Positions 1 through 9,510 of a stretch of DNA of 64,000 nt are shown here, piece after piece. Each line of letters starts with the position of its first letter. The first letter of the stretch is position 1. The translations under genes and the position numbers were made by a program. Where the stretch lies: contig NZ_ATTI01000001.1 in the NCBI RefSeq assembly GCF_000419605.1, forward strand, positions 1,339,501 through 1,403,500, written 5' to 3'. The DNA comes from Sphingomonas phyllosphaerae 5.2. Its GTDB lineage: Bacteria > Pseudomonadota > Alphaproteobacteria > Sphingomonadales > Sphingomonadaceae. The notes beneath the pieces are model-generated. The model was not told the DNA's origin. It was given only the letters and a program-made list of their open reading frames with translations, and made no database searches.

Positions 1-777
<777 letters not shown>

Positions 778-834
778 CCGGAACCGCAGCGCCGGCCCGG
801 CATTGTTGATCCGTAACAAACAGGGGTTTCCAAC

Positions 835-1047
835 ATGGGTGCAACCACGATCGGCGCGCTGATCGGCGGCGCAATCGACTCGATGTCGGGCGACGACGGC
901 GCGGCGGATGGCGCGCTGTACGGCGCGATCACCGCCAACGTCCTGAAGCTCGTCCTGCCGGTGGTCGCGACCTATGCGATCGGGTGGGGCGTGCTGAAGG
1001 GCATCGAGGTTCTCAGCGACACGGTTTCGGAAAGGATCAAGGCATGA
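835..1047 (+). CDS. Small glycine/alanine-rich membrane protein, unknown
   Basis: A 70-residue protein that I do not recognise. It starts at an ATG preceded by AGGGG about ten bases upstream. The N-terminal third has glycine-spaced helices (GALIGGAID), and residues about 35-58 form one hydrophobic segment that could cross the inner membrane. The stop codon overlaps the start of the next small gene as ATGA, so the two are probably co-translated. It lies downstream of fumC on the same strand, but nothing ties it to fumarase. Confidence that it is real rests on the ribosome-binding site, the coupling and the membrane-like composition. Confidence 0.6.
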   Translation: MGATTIGALIGGAIDSMSGDDGAADGALYGAITANVLKLVLPVVATYAIGWGVLKGIEVLSDTVSERIKA

Positions 1048-1277
1048 TTCGCAGCATTTTGGGTGGGTTGATCGGGCGCGAACTCGATCGTCGCGGTCGT
1101 GACGGTGGTGCTGGCGGTGCGATCCTCGGCGCCGTTGCCGCGCGCGCGGTGACACGGATGGGTCCGTTGGGTTGGGCATTGGGTGGCGCTTACGTAGCGA
1201 AGAAGGCGTACGACCGGCATCAGGCGGGCAAAATCAGCCGTGCCGGACAGCCATCGCGGGTGCCGCCGGCGGTCTGA
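1044..1277 (+). CDS. Small glycine-rich hypothetical protein coupled to the previous gene
   Basis: A 77-residue protein of unknown function. The start chosen is the ATG at 1044, which overlaps the upstream stop as ATGA; a longer in-frame start at 984 would lie inside the upstream gene and is less likely. The N-terminus reads MIRSILGGLIGRELDRR, followed by a Gly/Ala-rich stretch (GGAGGAILGAVAARAV) and a second hydrophobic patch around GPLGWALGGAYVAKKAY, then a basic, proline-containing tail. The G-x-x-x-G spacing suggests helix packing in or at a membrane. Probably a two-component small-protein unit with the preceding gene. Confidence 0.6.
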   Translation: MIRSILGGLIGRELDRRGRDGGAGGAILGAVAARAVTRMGPLGWALGGAYVAKKAYDRHQAGKISRAGQPSRVPPAV

Positions 1278-1643
1278 TTCAAGCAAGGCGGGCGGGTGTT
1301 GCCCGCGTGTCTCGCGCCCGCTTTGATGATCTACAACAAATCGTCGTTGCGAGCGTAGCGAAGCAATCCGGGGAGTTTCGGCTCCCCCGTTGGCTGTTTT
1401 GGCGCGCTTGCATCAACGGTTTGAGGGCCGGTCGACGATCGGCCGCCTTCCTGGAGAACGCCGTCATTGCCAGCGAGGCAATCAAGGGCGTCCTGCGGGG
1501 CGCTCAATTGCTTCGCTGCGGTCGCAATGAGGGGTGGAGGGTGTACGTCTTCCCCTTCGCGGGAGCGTGGATCGCCAAAGTCGATCGATCATCTTTAGTC
1601 GCTGGCAGTTCGGCACCAGCGAAGCGCTGAAGGCTGATCCTAG
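1278..1643. other. Intergenic region with REP-like repeats, no gene seen
   Basis: This gap between the small membrane-protein gene and the convergent CaiB-type gene holds three copies of a dispersed palindromic element (separate entry). The plus-strand frame spanning it has no ribosome-binding site or family features and simply reads through the repeats, so it is not called. Confidence 0.6.
1342..1530. repeat. REP-like extragenic repeats, three copies
   Basis: One forward copy at 1342-1371 contains GCGAGCGTAGCGAAGCAATC. A second forward copy (1462-1488, diverged) and a reverse copy (1504-1530, GATT-type arm read as CAATTGCTTCGCTGC) form an inverted pair about 15 bases apart. Related copies occur near 6402, 27773, 42626 and 61409, always between genes. 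Confidence 0.7.
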
Positions 1644-2789
1644 CTAGGTCCCGCGCCAATCCGCGTCGGGATGTTCGTTCAGGCGCGGACTGGGAACGCC
1701 GCTGGTCGCACGCGCGCCATCGTAACGGATTGGTGAGGCAAGGCCCGGGATGCCGTTCGTCATCAACTGCATTCCACGCGCGACGACCTGCGGGTCCGAA
1801 AAAACCTGATCGACGCGGTTCACCGGGCCGACCGGCACGCCGGCGGCGTCCAGCGCAGCAAGCAGCGCCGCGGCCGGCCACGACACCGTCCGCGCGACGA
1901 GTAGCGGCAGCAGTGCCGCGCGATTCGCCACGCGAGCGGGGTTCGTCGCGAACCGCGCGTCAGCCGCGAGTGCCGGCACGTCCAGTACCGCACACAATCG
2001 CGCGAACTGGCGATCGTTGCCGACCGCGACGATCAGGTCGCCGTCGCTGGTCGGAAAGCTCTGATACGGAGCGAGGTTGGCGTGGCCGTTGCCCATCCGC
2101 TGCGGCACGATCCCGCTCGCCATCCAGTTGAGCGCCTGATTGGCAAGCACCGCCACCTGCGTGTCGAGCAGCGCCATGTCGATATGCGTGCCCACTCCGC
2201 TGGCCTGCCGGGCGACGACCGCGGCGAGGATCGCGACGGTGGCGTAGATGCCGGTGAACAGGTCGGCGTGCGCGACCCCGCCTTTCTGCGGCGGGCCGTC
2301 GGGCTCGCCAGTGATCGACATCATCCCGCCCATGCCCTGGATGATGAAATCGTAGCCGGCACGGTGCGCATAGGGGCCGTCCTGCCCGAAGCCGGTGATC
2401 GAGCAGACGATCAGCCGCGGGTTGGCCGCACGTAGCGTGGCGGCGTCGAGCCCGTATTTGACGAGGCCGCCGACCTTGTAGTTCTCGATCACGACATCGG
2501 CACGCATTGCAAGGTCGCGGACCCGCGCCTGCCCCTCAGCCGTGGCGATGTCGATCGCGATCGAGCGCTTGCCGCGGTTGCAGGCATGGTAATAAGCCGC
2601 CGACAGAGGCTCGCCATCGCCGCTCGTGATGAACGGCGGCCCCCAGTGACGGGTGTCGTCGCCCTCCGTCGGGCGTTCGACCTTGATCACGTCCGCGCCG
2701 AGGTCGGCGAGCAACTGTCCCGCCCACGGACCGGCAAGGATGCGGGCGAGTTCGAGGACGCGCAGGCCGGCGAGGGGGCGATGGGTCAT
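1644..2789 (-). CDS. CaiB/BaiF family (class III) CoA-transferase
   Basis: A 381-residue protein of the formyl-CoA/carnitine CoA-transferase family, which moves CoA between carboxylic acids through an aspartyl-CoA thioester. The N-terminus LAGLRVLELARILAGPWAG followed by LLADLGADVIKVERP is diagnostic, and the conserved aspartate is expected in the HADLFTG segment near residue 170. Further family blocks include NRGKRSI, VVIENYKVGG and GFGQDGPYA. Length is close to the family norm of about 400. The substrate cannot be told from sequence; no acyl-CoA dehydrogenase or ligase is adjacent. It is transcribed away from the class III alcohol dehydrogenase across a 171-base divergent gap. Confidence 0.9.
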   Translation of the reverse strand: MTHRPLAGLRVLELARILAGPWAGQLLADLGADVIKVERPTEGDDTRHWGPPFITSGDGEPLSAAYYHACNRGKRSIAIDIATAEGQARVRDLAMRADVVIENYKVGGLVKYGLDAATLRAANPRLIVCSITGFGQDGPYAHRAGYDFIIQGMGGMMSITGEPDGPPQKGGVAHADLFTGIYATVAILAAVVARQASGVGTHIDMALLDTQVAVLANQALNWMASGIVPQRMGNGHANLAPYQSFPTSDGDLIVAVGNDRQFARLCAVLDVPALAADARFATNPARVANRAALLPLLVARTVSWPAAALLAALDAAGVPVGPVNRVDQVFSDPQVVARGMQLMTNGIPGLASPIRYDGARATSGVPSPRLNEHPDADWRGT

Positions 2790-2960
2790 CGTACCGGTCT
2801 AGCGGGTGGCCAGCCTCGCGCGAAGCCGCGACGTCGCGAAGATTTCCGTCTCTCGCACCGGACGGGCGAGCGACCCGGCTGCCTTCCACGTGAACCCGAC
2901 CTTGAAACCCGCCACCTGCGCCGCCTAAGACCGGCATGACATCAGACGAAGAGGCATCCC

Positions 2961-4067
2961 ATGAAGACCCGCGCCGCCGTCGCGTTCGAGGCGAAGAAGC
3001 CGCTGGAGATCGTCGAACTGGACCTCGAAGGGCCGAAGCCGGGCGAGGTATTGGTCGAGATCATGGCCACCGGCATCTGCCATACCGACGCCTATACGCT
3101 CGACGGGCTCGACAGCGAGGGGCTGTTCCCGAGCGTGCTCGGCCACGAAGGCTGCGGCGTGGTACGCGAGATTGGCGCGGGCGTGACCAGCGTGGCGCCC
3201 GGCGATCACGTCATCCCGCTCTACACCCCGGAATGCCGCCAGTGTAAGTCGTGCCTCAGCGGCAAGACCAACCTGTGCACGGCGATCCGCGCCACGCAGG
3301 GCAAGGGGCTGATGCCCGACGGCACGACCCGCTTCAGCTACAAGGGGCGCCCGATCTTCCATTACATGGGCTGTTCGACCTTCTCGAACTTCACCGTGCT
3401 GCCGGAGATCGCGGTGGCGAAGATCCGCGCGGACGCGCCGTTCGACACCAGCTGCTATATCGGTTGCGGCGTGACGACCGGGGTCGGCGCCGTGGTCAAC
3501 ACGGCGAAGGTCGAAGCGGGCGCGACCGTGATCGTGTTCGGGCTGGGCGGGATCGGGCTGAACGTGATCCAGGGCGCGAAACTGGCCGGCGCCGCGCGGA
3601 TCGTCGGGGTCGACCTGAACCCCGATCGCGAGGAATGGGGGCGACGGTTCGGGATGACCGACTTCGTCAACCCGAAGGATGTCGGGGACGTCGTCCAGCA
3701 TCTGGTCGCGCTGACCGACGGCGGCGGCGATTATACCTTCGACTGTACCGGCAACACCGCCGTCATGCGGCAGGCGCTGGAGAGCGCGCATCGCGGCTGG
3801 GGCGAATCGATCGTGATCGGCGTGGCCGAAGCGGGCAAGGAGATCGCGACGCGGCCCTTCCAGCTCGTGACCGGGCGCGTGTGGAAGGGGACCGCGTTCG
3901 GCGGCGCGCGCGGGCGCACCGACGTGCCGAAGATCGTCGACTGGTATATGAATGGCATGATCGCGATCGACCCGATGATCACGCACCGGCTGTCGCTTGA
4001 CGAGATCAACAAGGGCTTCGACCTGATGCATGCGGGAGAGAGCATCCGCAGCGTCGTTATCTACTGA
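2961..4067 (+). CDS. adhC: S-(hydroxymethyl)glutathione dehydrogenase / class III alcohol dehydrogenase
   Basis: Oxidises S-hydroxymethylglutathione, the spontaneous adduct of formaldehyde and glutathione, to S-formylglutathione using NAD. It is 368 residues, as usual. Catalytic-zinc ligands are visible in GICHTDAY and GHEGCG; the structural-zinc cysteines are in CRQCKSC with the fourth in NLC. The Rossmann motif GLGGIG is near residue 193. The start ATG at 2961 follows GAAGAGG. The VOC gene and S-formylglutathione hydrolase follow on the same strand, giving a formaldehyde-detoxification unit. The alternative symbol is frmA. Identification is firm. Confidence 0.96.
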   Translation: MKTRAAVAFEAKKPLEIVELDLEGPKPGEVLVEIMATGICHTDAYTLDGLDSEGLFPSVLGHEGCGVVREIGAGVTSVAPGDHVIPLYTPECRQCKSCLSGKTNLCTAIRATQGKGLMPDGTTRFSYKGRPIFHYMGCSTFSNFTVLPEIAVAKIRADAPFDTSCYIGCGVTTGVGAVVNTAKVEAGATVIVFGLGGIGLNVIQGAKLAGAARIVGVDLNPDREEWGRRFGMTDFVNPKDVGDVVQHLVALTDGGGDYTFDCTGNTAVMRQALESAHRGWGESIVIGVAEAGKEIATRPFQLVTGRVWKGTAFGGARGRTDVPKIVDWYMNGMIAIDPMITHRLSLDEINKGFDLMHAGESIRSVVIY

Positions 4068-4080
4068 AAGGGAACGGACG

Positions 4081-4464
4081 ATGTTCAGCCATGTGATGGT
4101 CGGATCGAACGACGTGGCGCGGTCGCAGCGCTTCTACGACGCGCTGTTCGCAGTGCTGGGCGGCAAGGCCGGGCGACAGGACGATCGCGGGCGCGTCGTC
4201 TATGCGCATGATGGCGCGTTGTTCATGATCACGGCGCCGATCGACGGCGAGCCGGCGTGCCACGCCAATGGCGGCACGGTCGGCTTCCGCATGAACAGCC
4301 CGGAACAGGCAAAAGCGTGGCATCAGGCCGGCGTGGCGCATGGCGGCACCGCGATCGAGGACGAACCGGGCGTGCGCACCACTCCGTTCGGGCCGCTCTA
4401 TCTCGCCTATCTCCGCGACCCCGACGGCAACAAGTTGTGCGCCGCCCACCGCGGGGCGGCCTGA
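4081..4464 (+). CDS. VOC (glyoxalase/bleomycin-resistance) family protein
   Basis: A 127-residue single-domain vicinal-oxygen-chelate protein. The start is the ATG at 4081, which follows AAAGGGAACGG only 13 bases after adhC, so the two are surely co-transcribed. Family blocks are MFSHVMVGSNDVARSQRFYD at the N-terminus and LAYLRDPDGNKLCA at the C-terminus, the second bearing the usual DPDGN turn before the metal-ligand region. Its place between the dehydrogenase and S-formylglutathione hydrolase suggests a role with glutathione adducts, but the reaction is unknown. It is unrelated to glutathione-dependent formaldehyde-activating enzyme (Gfa), which has a zinc-cysteine fold. Confidence 0.85.
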   Translation: MFSHVMVGSNDVARSQRFYDALFAVLGGKAGRQDDRGRVVYAHDGALFMITAPIDGEPACHANGGTVGFRMNSPEQAKAWHQAGVAHGGTAIEDEPGVRTTPFGPLYLAYLRDPDGNKLCAAHRGAA

Positions 4465-4620
4465 GCTGCTGGTGCGGTCGTTTGTGCGCGGGTCAGGGTC
4501 GTTCCCCGCCGATCGTGGCGGTCTCGATCCCGGTCGCGACCCGGCTGTCGTCGTTAGATCGCGCATCGCGGATCGGGCCGCGGCGCGGGCGATACGTCGT
4601 CATTGAAAAGGAAGGGTGTG

Positions 4621-5451
4621 ATGGAAACCGTCTCCACCGCTCGCGCGCATGGCGGGACGCAGGGTGTGTACCGCCACGCCTCGGGCGCAACCGGCACCGA
4701 CATGACCTTTGCGGTCTTCGTGCCCGATCATGCGCCTGGCGCGACGCTGCCGGTGGTCTGGTATCTGTCGGGGCTGACGTGCACCCATGCCAACGTGACC
4801 GACAAGGGTGAGTATCGCCGTGCCTGCGCGGAGCACGGATTGATCTTCGTCGCGCCCGACACTTCCCCGCGCGGCGACGACGTGCCGGATGAGGATGCGT
4901 GGGATTTCGGCAAGGGCGCCGGCTTCTACGTCGACGCGACGCAGGCACCGTGGGCGACGAATTACCGCATGTGGTCGTACGTGACGGAGGAACTTCCGGC
5001 GCTGCTCGCCGCGCGCTTCCCCGTCGATATGGCGCGCCAGTCGATCATGGGGCATTCGATGGGCGGGCACGGCGCGCTGACGATCGGGCTGCGCCACCCG
5101 GAGCGGTTTCGTGCCGTCTCCGCCTTCTCACCGATCGTCGCGCCGACCCAGGTGCCGTGGGGCAAGGCGCTCGATCGCTATCTGGGCGATGACGCGGCCG
5201 TGCAACGCCGCCATGATGCGGTGGCGTTGATCGAGGACGGCGCCCGCGTGCCCGAACTGCTGATCGACCAGGGCGAGGCCGATTCGTTCCTCGACGAACA
5301 GCTTCGCCCCGCATTGCTGGCGGCTGCCTGCGCCACGGCCGGGATCGACCTGACCCTGCGGCTGCACGCCGGCTACGACCATAGCTATCATTTCATCTCC
5401 ACCTTCATGGCGGATCAACTGGCGTGGCATGCCGCGCGGCTGCACGCCTGA
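4621..5451 (+). CDS. fghA: S-formylglutathione hydrolase
   Basis: Esterase that hydrolyses S-formylglutathione to formate and glutathione, the step after AdhC. The start is placed at the ATG at 4621, behind AAAAGGAAGG; an in-frame TTG at 4603 would lie upstream of that ribosome-binding site. The product is 276 residues, the usual size. The nucleophile elbow is GHSMGGHGA near residue 145, the acidic residue is in QGEADSF, and the catalytic histidine is in YDHSYHFI. Esterase D blocks such as WYLSGLTCTHAN and APDTSPRG are clear. The last bases, CTGCACGCCTGACGC, are nearly repeated just after the stop at 5464-5478. Confidence 0.95.
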   Translation: METVSTARAHGGTQGVYRHASGATGTDMTFAVFVPDHAPGATLPVVWYLSGLTCTHANVTDKGEYRRACAEHGLIFVAPDTSPRGDDVPDEDAWDFGKGAGFYVDATQAPWATNYRMWSYVTEELPALLAARFPVDMARQSIMGHSMGGHGALTIGLRHPERFRAVSAFSPIVAPTQVPWGKALDRYLGDDAAVQRRHDAVALIEDGARVPELLIDQGEADSFLDEQLRPALLAAACATAGIDLTLRLHAGYDHSYHFISTFMADQLAWHAARLHA

Positions 5452-5541
5452 CGCGCGGTGTGACGCTGCACGCTTGACGCAACGCGGTATGGCGGGCCAT
5501 CAGCGCACATGGACCATCGCCTGCCCGCCGACCCGCACAAC

Positions 5542-6168
5542 ATGAAGCGTCGCGGCGTGCTTTTCGTGCTCTCCTCGCCGTCAGGTGCGGGCAAGTCGAC
5601 GATCGCGCGCATGCTGCTCGCCAGCGAGCCCGAACTGTCGCTGTCGGTTTCCGCCACCACCCGCGCCATTCGCCGCGGTGAGGAAGACGGGCGCGACTAT
5701 CATTTCGTGTCGCTCGACACCTTCCGAGAAATGGCGTCGAACCACGAATTCCTCGAGTGGGCGCATGTCTTCGACCAGCGCTACGGCACGCCACGCGCGC
5801 CGGTCGATGCGATGCTGTCGGCGGGCAAGGACGTGCTGTTCGACATCGACTGGCAAGGCGCGCAGCAGCTGCACCAGATCGCCGGTGGCGACGTGGTGCG
5901 CGTCTTCATCCTGCCGCCGTCGATGGAGGAACTGCGCCGTCGCCTGGAGGGGCGTGGCACCGACGCGCAGGAGATCATCGAACGCCGCATGAGCCGCGCC
6001 GATGCCGAGATCAGCCATTGGGACGGCTATGACTATGTGCTGGTCAACGACGACGTCGAGACATGCTTCGCGAAGGTGAAGACGATTCTCGCGTCGGAGC
6101 GGCTGAAGCGCTCGCGCCAGACCGGGCTGATCGGGTTTATCCGGAAGCTGCGGACGCCGGCAGGATAG
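5542..6168 (+). CDS. gmk: Guanylate kinase
   Basis: Phosphorylates GMP to GDP with ATP, essential for GTP and cGMP supply. The P-loop SSPSGAGKST is at residues about 9-18, followed by the GMP-binding segment SATTRAIRRGEEDGRDYHFV and the FLEWAHVF block; DIDWQGAQQL and the lid arginines R-RR-EGRG follow. The ATG at 5542 gives 208 residues, the normal length; an in-frame ATG at 5509 would add 11 residues (MDHRLPADPHN) not typical of the family. Neither start has a good Shine-Dalgarno match. It sits 90 bases after fghA on the same strand and may be read through from it. Confidence 0.95.
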   Translation: MKRRGVLFVLSSPSGAGKSTIARMLLASEPELSLSVSATTRAIRRGEEDGRDYHFVSLDTFREMASNHEFLEWAHVFDQRYGTPRAPVDAMLSAGKDVLFDIDWQGAQQLHQIAGGDVVRVFILPPSMEELRRRLEGRGTDAQEIIERRMSRADAEISHWDGYDYVLVNDDVETCFAKVKTILASERLKRSRQTGLIGFIRKLRTPAG

Positions 6169-6864
6169 CGGGCGTACGTCGGACGCTTGCGGGTCCGTCC
6201 GGCGACGTGGCTGAGTGGGCCGACGGAGCGCAGCTTGAGGACCTGATCGGCGGTCGAGGCGCTCAGCGCAGCCGGGGCCGGGGAGGGCGCTGACAGGCCG
6301 CTTCGTACGTGACGCTCGTTCGCGAGGTCGCAAAAAGGCGCAGGCCTAGTGACGTCCCCTCAGCAGGCGCCGATCGACATCCTGTCTGGTCCCTGCCAGC
6401 GCCATTGTTGCGAGCGTAGCGAGCAGGCGCGGAACGCCGGATCGCTTCGCTACGCTCGCAAAGACTGGTGGAGCGAGCAACTCTGCCCGATCGTGGCAGC
6501 GCGGTTCGCGCGAACGGATCGATATTCCATGTGGCGAGCAGTCCATCGCCCGCGAAGCGCAGAATGGCGACACCGCTCAGTCATGGAGCCCGCCAACTGG
6601 CCTGCCCACGAAGGGCGCCACGTCGCTATCGCGGTAGCTGAAGCGGCAAGCGACCTTACACCCGTTCAGAACGCCGATGGCCAGAACCCCGTTGAGCATC
6701 GCGCACCGAGCCGATCTGAACAGACCGCGCAGCAATGCCGCGCGTGGCGTCTTCGGAGCGCGCCTCGGGAGGTTCATCACGAGCCATGGATAGGCCGCAA
6801 GCGCCCACGATATTCTCGAAGGCGGCTCCTCCAAGAACCATCGCTGCCGGTGGAGGAGGTCGCC
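6169..6864. other. Long intergenic region, REP-like repeat pair, no gene supported
   Basis: About 700 bases between gmk and the tRNA-Leu gene. It contains one inverted pair of the dispersed repeat (6402-6463). An open frame on the plus strand (6349-6915) runs through the repeat and into the antisense of the tRNA, has no ribosome-binding site and no family features; I do not call it. Confidence 0.6.
6402..6463. repeat. REP-like inverted repeat pair
   Basis: The forward arm at 6402-6426 reads TTGCGAGCGTAGCGAGC. The reverse arm at 6439-6463 reads ATCGCTTCGCTACGCTCGCA. They are separated by about a dozen bases and could fold into a long hairpin. Same family as the copies at 1342, 27773 and 61409. 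Confidence 0.7.
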
Positions 6865-6948
6865 TGGTGCGGGCGGCGGGACTCGAACCCGCACGCCAAT
6901 GGCAGAGGATTTTAAGTCCCCAGCGTCTACCGATTCCGCCACGCCCGC
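6865..6948 (-). tRNA. tRNA-Leu (anticodon UAA)
   Basis: Read on the minus strand, the acceptor arm GCGGGCG pairs with CGCCCGC, followed by discriminator A and an encoded CCA (6865-6867). The D-arm segment GGAATCGGTAGACGC, the anticodon arm GGGGA-CTTAAAA-TCCTC with anticodon TAA, a class II variable arm TGCCATTGGCG and the T-arm GGTTCGAGTCC are all present. The 84-base length with a long variable arm fits leucine. Confidence 0.97.
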
Positions 6949-7011
6949 GCCTGCCGCGTCACGAAGCCGTTGCAGCAGCCCGCGTCAACCCGTTGCGGCA
7001 CCGAAGGCGCA

Positions 7012-7293
7012 TCAAGAGACGTTGAGGCGGACGCGCATTTCCTTGCCGGGCTTGAAGAAGGGTACGCGCTTGGCATCGACGTCGACCGTCTCGCCGGTAC
7101 GTGGGTTCCGGCCGGTGCGGGCATCGCGAGCACGGGTGGAGAAGGCACCAAAGCCGCGCAATTCCACGCGGCCATCGTCGGCGAGGCGCGCGACGATCTC
7201 GTCGAAGAAGGTCGAAACGATGGCCTCGACATCACGCTGCGACAGACCGGGATTGTCCTTGAGCAGCGCTTGCACCAATTCCGACCGTATCAT
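7012..7293 (-). CDS. ihfB: Integration host factor subunit beta
   Basis: A 93-residue DNA-bending protein of the HU/IHF family. The start at 7293 begins [18 protein letters not shown], matching IhfB; an in-frame start 32 codons upstream has no support. The family signature [10 protein letters not shown] and the DNA-intercalating beta-arm with GRNPRTGE are clear, and the proline at the arm tip is present. It ends [10 protein letters not shown] plus a short tail. IHF-beta pairs with IHF-alpha (not in this window) to bend DNA in promoters, replication and recombination. It lies downstream of rpsA on the same strand with a terminator hairpin between, the usual alphaproteobacterial order. Confidence 0.95.
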   Translation of the reverse strand: MIRSELVQALLKDNPGLSQRDVEAIVSTFFDEIVARLADDGRVELRGFGAFSTRARDARTGRNPRTGETVDVDAKRVPFFKPGKEMRVRLNVS

Positions 7294-7421
7294 TGCGTTT
7301 CGTTCCTTGACGACGGCGTTAAACCCAAGTCGGGCTAATACAGGTAAGTATGGCCCCGCGGTAGCACCGAACTGGTAACGATTGCGCAAAATGGGTCACT
7401 ATGCTGCTGTTAACCAACGAG

Positions 7422-7451
7422 AAGGGGACCGGCCTTGCGGCCGATCCCCTT
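7422..7451. terminator. Hairpin between rpsA and ihfB
   Basis: AAGGGGACCGGCC (7422-7434), loop TTGC, GGCCGATCCCCTT (7439-7451): a 13-pair stem with one mismatch. The T5 run follows on the plus side; on the minus side, the direction of rpsA, the tail is CUUCUCGUU. It probably ends rpsA transcription and may work both ways. Confidence 0.7.
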
Positions 7452-7477
7452 TTTGTGTCGCAACCGACAGGACGCGC

Positions 7478-9181
7478 TTACTTCTTGTCGCGTGCCTTGA
7501 GCGCCTCACCGAGGATGTCGCCCAGCGATGCACCCGAATCGGACGAACCATATTGCGCCACGGCCTGCTTCTCCTCGGCGATCTGCATCGCCTTGACCGA
7601 GAAGGTCGGCTTCTTGGAACGGTCGAAACCGGTCACCATCGCGTCGAACTTCTGCCCGACCTGGAAACGCTCCGGACGCTGCTCGTCGCGATCGCGGCCG
7701 AGATCGGTGCGCTTGATGAAGCCGGTCGCGCCATCGTCGCCCGCCTGCACTTCGAGCCCGGCATCGCGGACTTCGAGGACGGTGACGGTGATGACCTGGT
7801 TCTTGCCCAGGCGATCGCCCGCACCCGCCGCGACCGGACCGCCACGCTCCAGCTGCTTCATGCCGAGCGAGATACGCTCCTTCTCCGGATCGATGTCGAG
7901 CACGACGGCCTGCACCGTCTCACCCTTGCGGTGGAGGTTCAGCGCGTCCTCACCCGAAACGCCCCATGCGATGTCGGACATGTGGACCATGCCGTCGACG
8001 TCGTTGTCCAGGCCGATGAACAGGCCGAACTCGGTGGCGTTCTTGACCTCGCCCTCGACGGTCGAGCCGATCGGGTGCGCGGCGGCGAAAGCCTCCCACG
8101 GGTTGTTCTGCGCCTGCTTCAGGCCCAGCGAGATGCGGCGCTTGTCCTCGTCGACCTCGAGCACGACGACTTCGACTTCCTGCGAGGTCGACACGATCTT
8201 GCCCGGATGGACGTTCTTCTTGGTCCAGGACATTTCGGACACGTGGACCAAGCCCTCGATGCCGGCTTCCAGCTCGACGAACGCACCATATTCGGTGATG
8301 TTCGTGACGCGGCCCGACAGCTTGGCACCGACCGGATACTTGGCGGCGGCGCCATCCCACGGATCGCTCTCGAGCTGCTTCATGCCCAGCGAGATGCGCT
8401 GCGTGTCCTTGTTAATGCGGATGATCTGCACCTTCACGGTGTCGCCGATGTTGATCATCTCGCTCGGGTGGCCGACGCGCTTGTAGCTGAGGTCGGTGAC
8501 GTGCAGCAGGCCGTCGATGCCGCCGAGATCAACGAACGCACCGTAATCGGTGATGTTCTTGACCACGCCGTCGATGATCTGCCCCTCGTGCAGCGACTGG
8601 ATCAGGCCCGAACGCTGCTCGGCGCGGGTCTCTTCCAGCACGGCGCGGCGGCTAACGACGATGTTGCCGCGCTTGCGGTCCATCTTCAGGATCTGGAACG
8701 GCTGCGGAATGTCCATCAGCGGCGTGACGTCGCGCACCGGACGGATGTCTACCTGCGAACCCGGCAGGAACGCCACGGCGCCGTTCAGGTCGACGGTGAA
8801 GCCGCCCTTCACGCGACCGAAGATCACGCCTTCGACCCGTGCGGTCTTCGTGAACTCCAGCTCCAGCTTGTCCCAGGCGGCTTCGCGGCGGGCGCGATCG
8901 CGGCTGAGCATGGCTTCGCCGTGCATGTTCTCGACGCGGTCGACGTACACCTCGACTTCGTCACCGACCTTCAGGTCGGCCTTCTGCCCGGGCGCCGGCG
9001 CAAACTCGCGCAGCGGCACGCGGCCTTCGCTCTTCAGGCCGACGTCGATGACGACCAGATCGTTTTCGATGGCGGTGACGGTGCCCAGCACCACGCGACC
9101 CTCGAAGCTGTCGGCGCCGCCGAACATGTCATCGAGCATTGCCGCGAATTCGTCACGCGAAGGAGTTGCCACTGAGGCCAT
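7478..9181 (-). CDS. rpsA: 30S ribosomal protein S1
   Basis: The largest small-subunit ribosomal protein; it binds mRNA leaders and helps start translation. The start chosen is the ATG at 9181 (MASVATPSRDEFAAMLDD), giving 567 residues, the usual alphaproteobacterial size; an upstream in-frame ATG at 9244 adds 21 residues of unlikely character. Six S1 (OB-fold) repeats are seen, with recurrent blocks such as GAFVDLGGIDGLLHVTDLS, GAFVELEAGIEGLVHVSEMS and GLFIGLDNDVDGMVHMSDIA. The C-terminus is basic (KARDKK). It forms the aroA-cmk-rpsA order on one strand, 329 bases after cmk, so it probably also has its own promoter. Confidence 0.97.
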   Translation of the reverse strand: MASVATPSRDEFAAMLDDMFGGADSFEGRVVLGTVTAIENDLVVIDVGLKSEGRVPLREFAPAPGQKADLKVGDEVEVYVDRVENMHGEAMLSRDRARREAAWDKLELEFTKTARVEGVIFGRVKGGFTVDLNGAVAFLPGSQVDIRPVRDVTPLMDIPQPFQILKMDRKRGNIVVSRRAVLEETRAEQRSGLIQSLHEGQIIDGVVKNITDYGAFVDLGGIDGLLHVTDLSYKRVGHPSEMINIGDTVKVQIIRINKDTQRISLGMKQLESDPWDGAAAKYPVGAKLSGRVTNITEYGAFVELEAGIEGLVHVSEMSWTKKNVHPGKIVSTSQEVEVVVLEVDEDKRRISLGLKQAQNNPWEAFAAAHPIGSTVEGEVKNATEFGLFIGLDNDVDGMVHMSDIAWGVSGEDALNLHRKGETVQAVVLDIDPEKERISLGMKQLERGGPVAAGAGDRLGKNQVITVTVLEVRDAGLEVQAGDDGATGFIKRTDLGRDRDEQRPERFQVGQKFDAMVTGFDRSKKPTFSVKAMQIAEEKQAVAQYGSSDSGASLGDILGEALKARDKK

Positions 9182-9510
9182 AAATGCAGACGTCCTAATT
9201 CGTTTTCCGGCCAGGCGGTTGGTTCCGCCGGTCTTGGCCATCACCGTCGCACCGGCCCCGTGCCGTGCGCGACATCAAGCGAATCGGGGATGGCGGGGCC
9301 ATTCGCGAATGTGCGAAAAGGCGCAAGAGAATCTCTGTCGCGCCGCGCCTCCGCGAGCCCCAGCCCGCCGGACCGCCGCGCCCTAGCCGAAAAGTGCCTG
9401 GCAGGCAAGGTAACAAGGAGCGCCGTGGTACAGGACAGGCGCGCGCAGTACCACGCACATTCCGCTTCCGGATACCGTCGAGGACCGGGCAGGGCAGTGC
9501 GGGCGACCGC
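9182..9510. other. Gap upstream of rpsA; presumed promoter and leader
   Basis: 329 bases between the cmk stop and the rpsA start on the minus strand. AGGA sits 11 bases before the rpsA ATG. No second gene, strong hairpin or repeat is visible. It presumably carries the rpsA promoter and leader; the exact -35/-10 cannot be assigned by eye. Confidence 0.4.

Noticed and set aside
1342..1530. CRISPR-like array
   Set aside because: Copies are few, inverted and irregularly spaced, with no regular repeat-spacer unit and no cas genes.
6349..6915. A 188-codon plus-strand open frame after gmk
   Set aside because: It runs through a REP-like pair and into the antisense of tRNA-Leu, has no ribosome-binding site and no recognisable features.
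7382..9175. A 597-codon plus-strand open frame opposite rpsA
   Set aside because: It is the antisense reading of the S1 gene, a common effect of GC-rich codon bias; rpsA carries six clear S1 domains.
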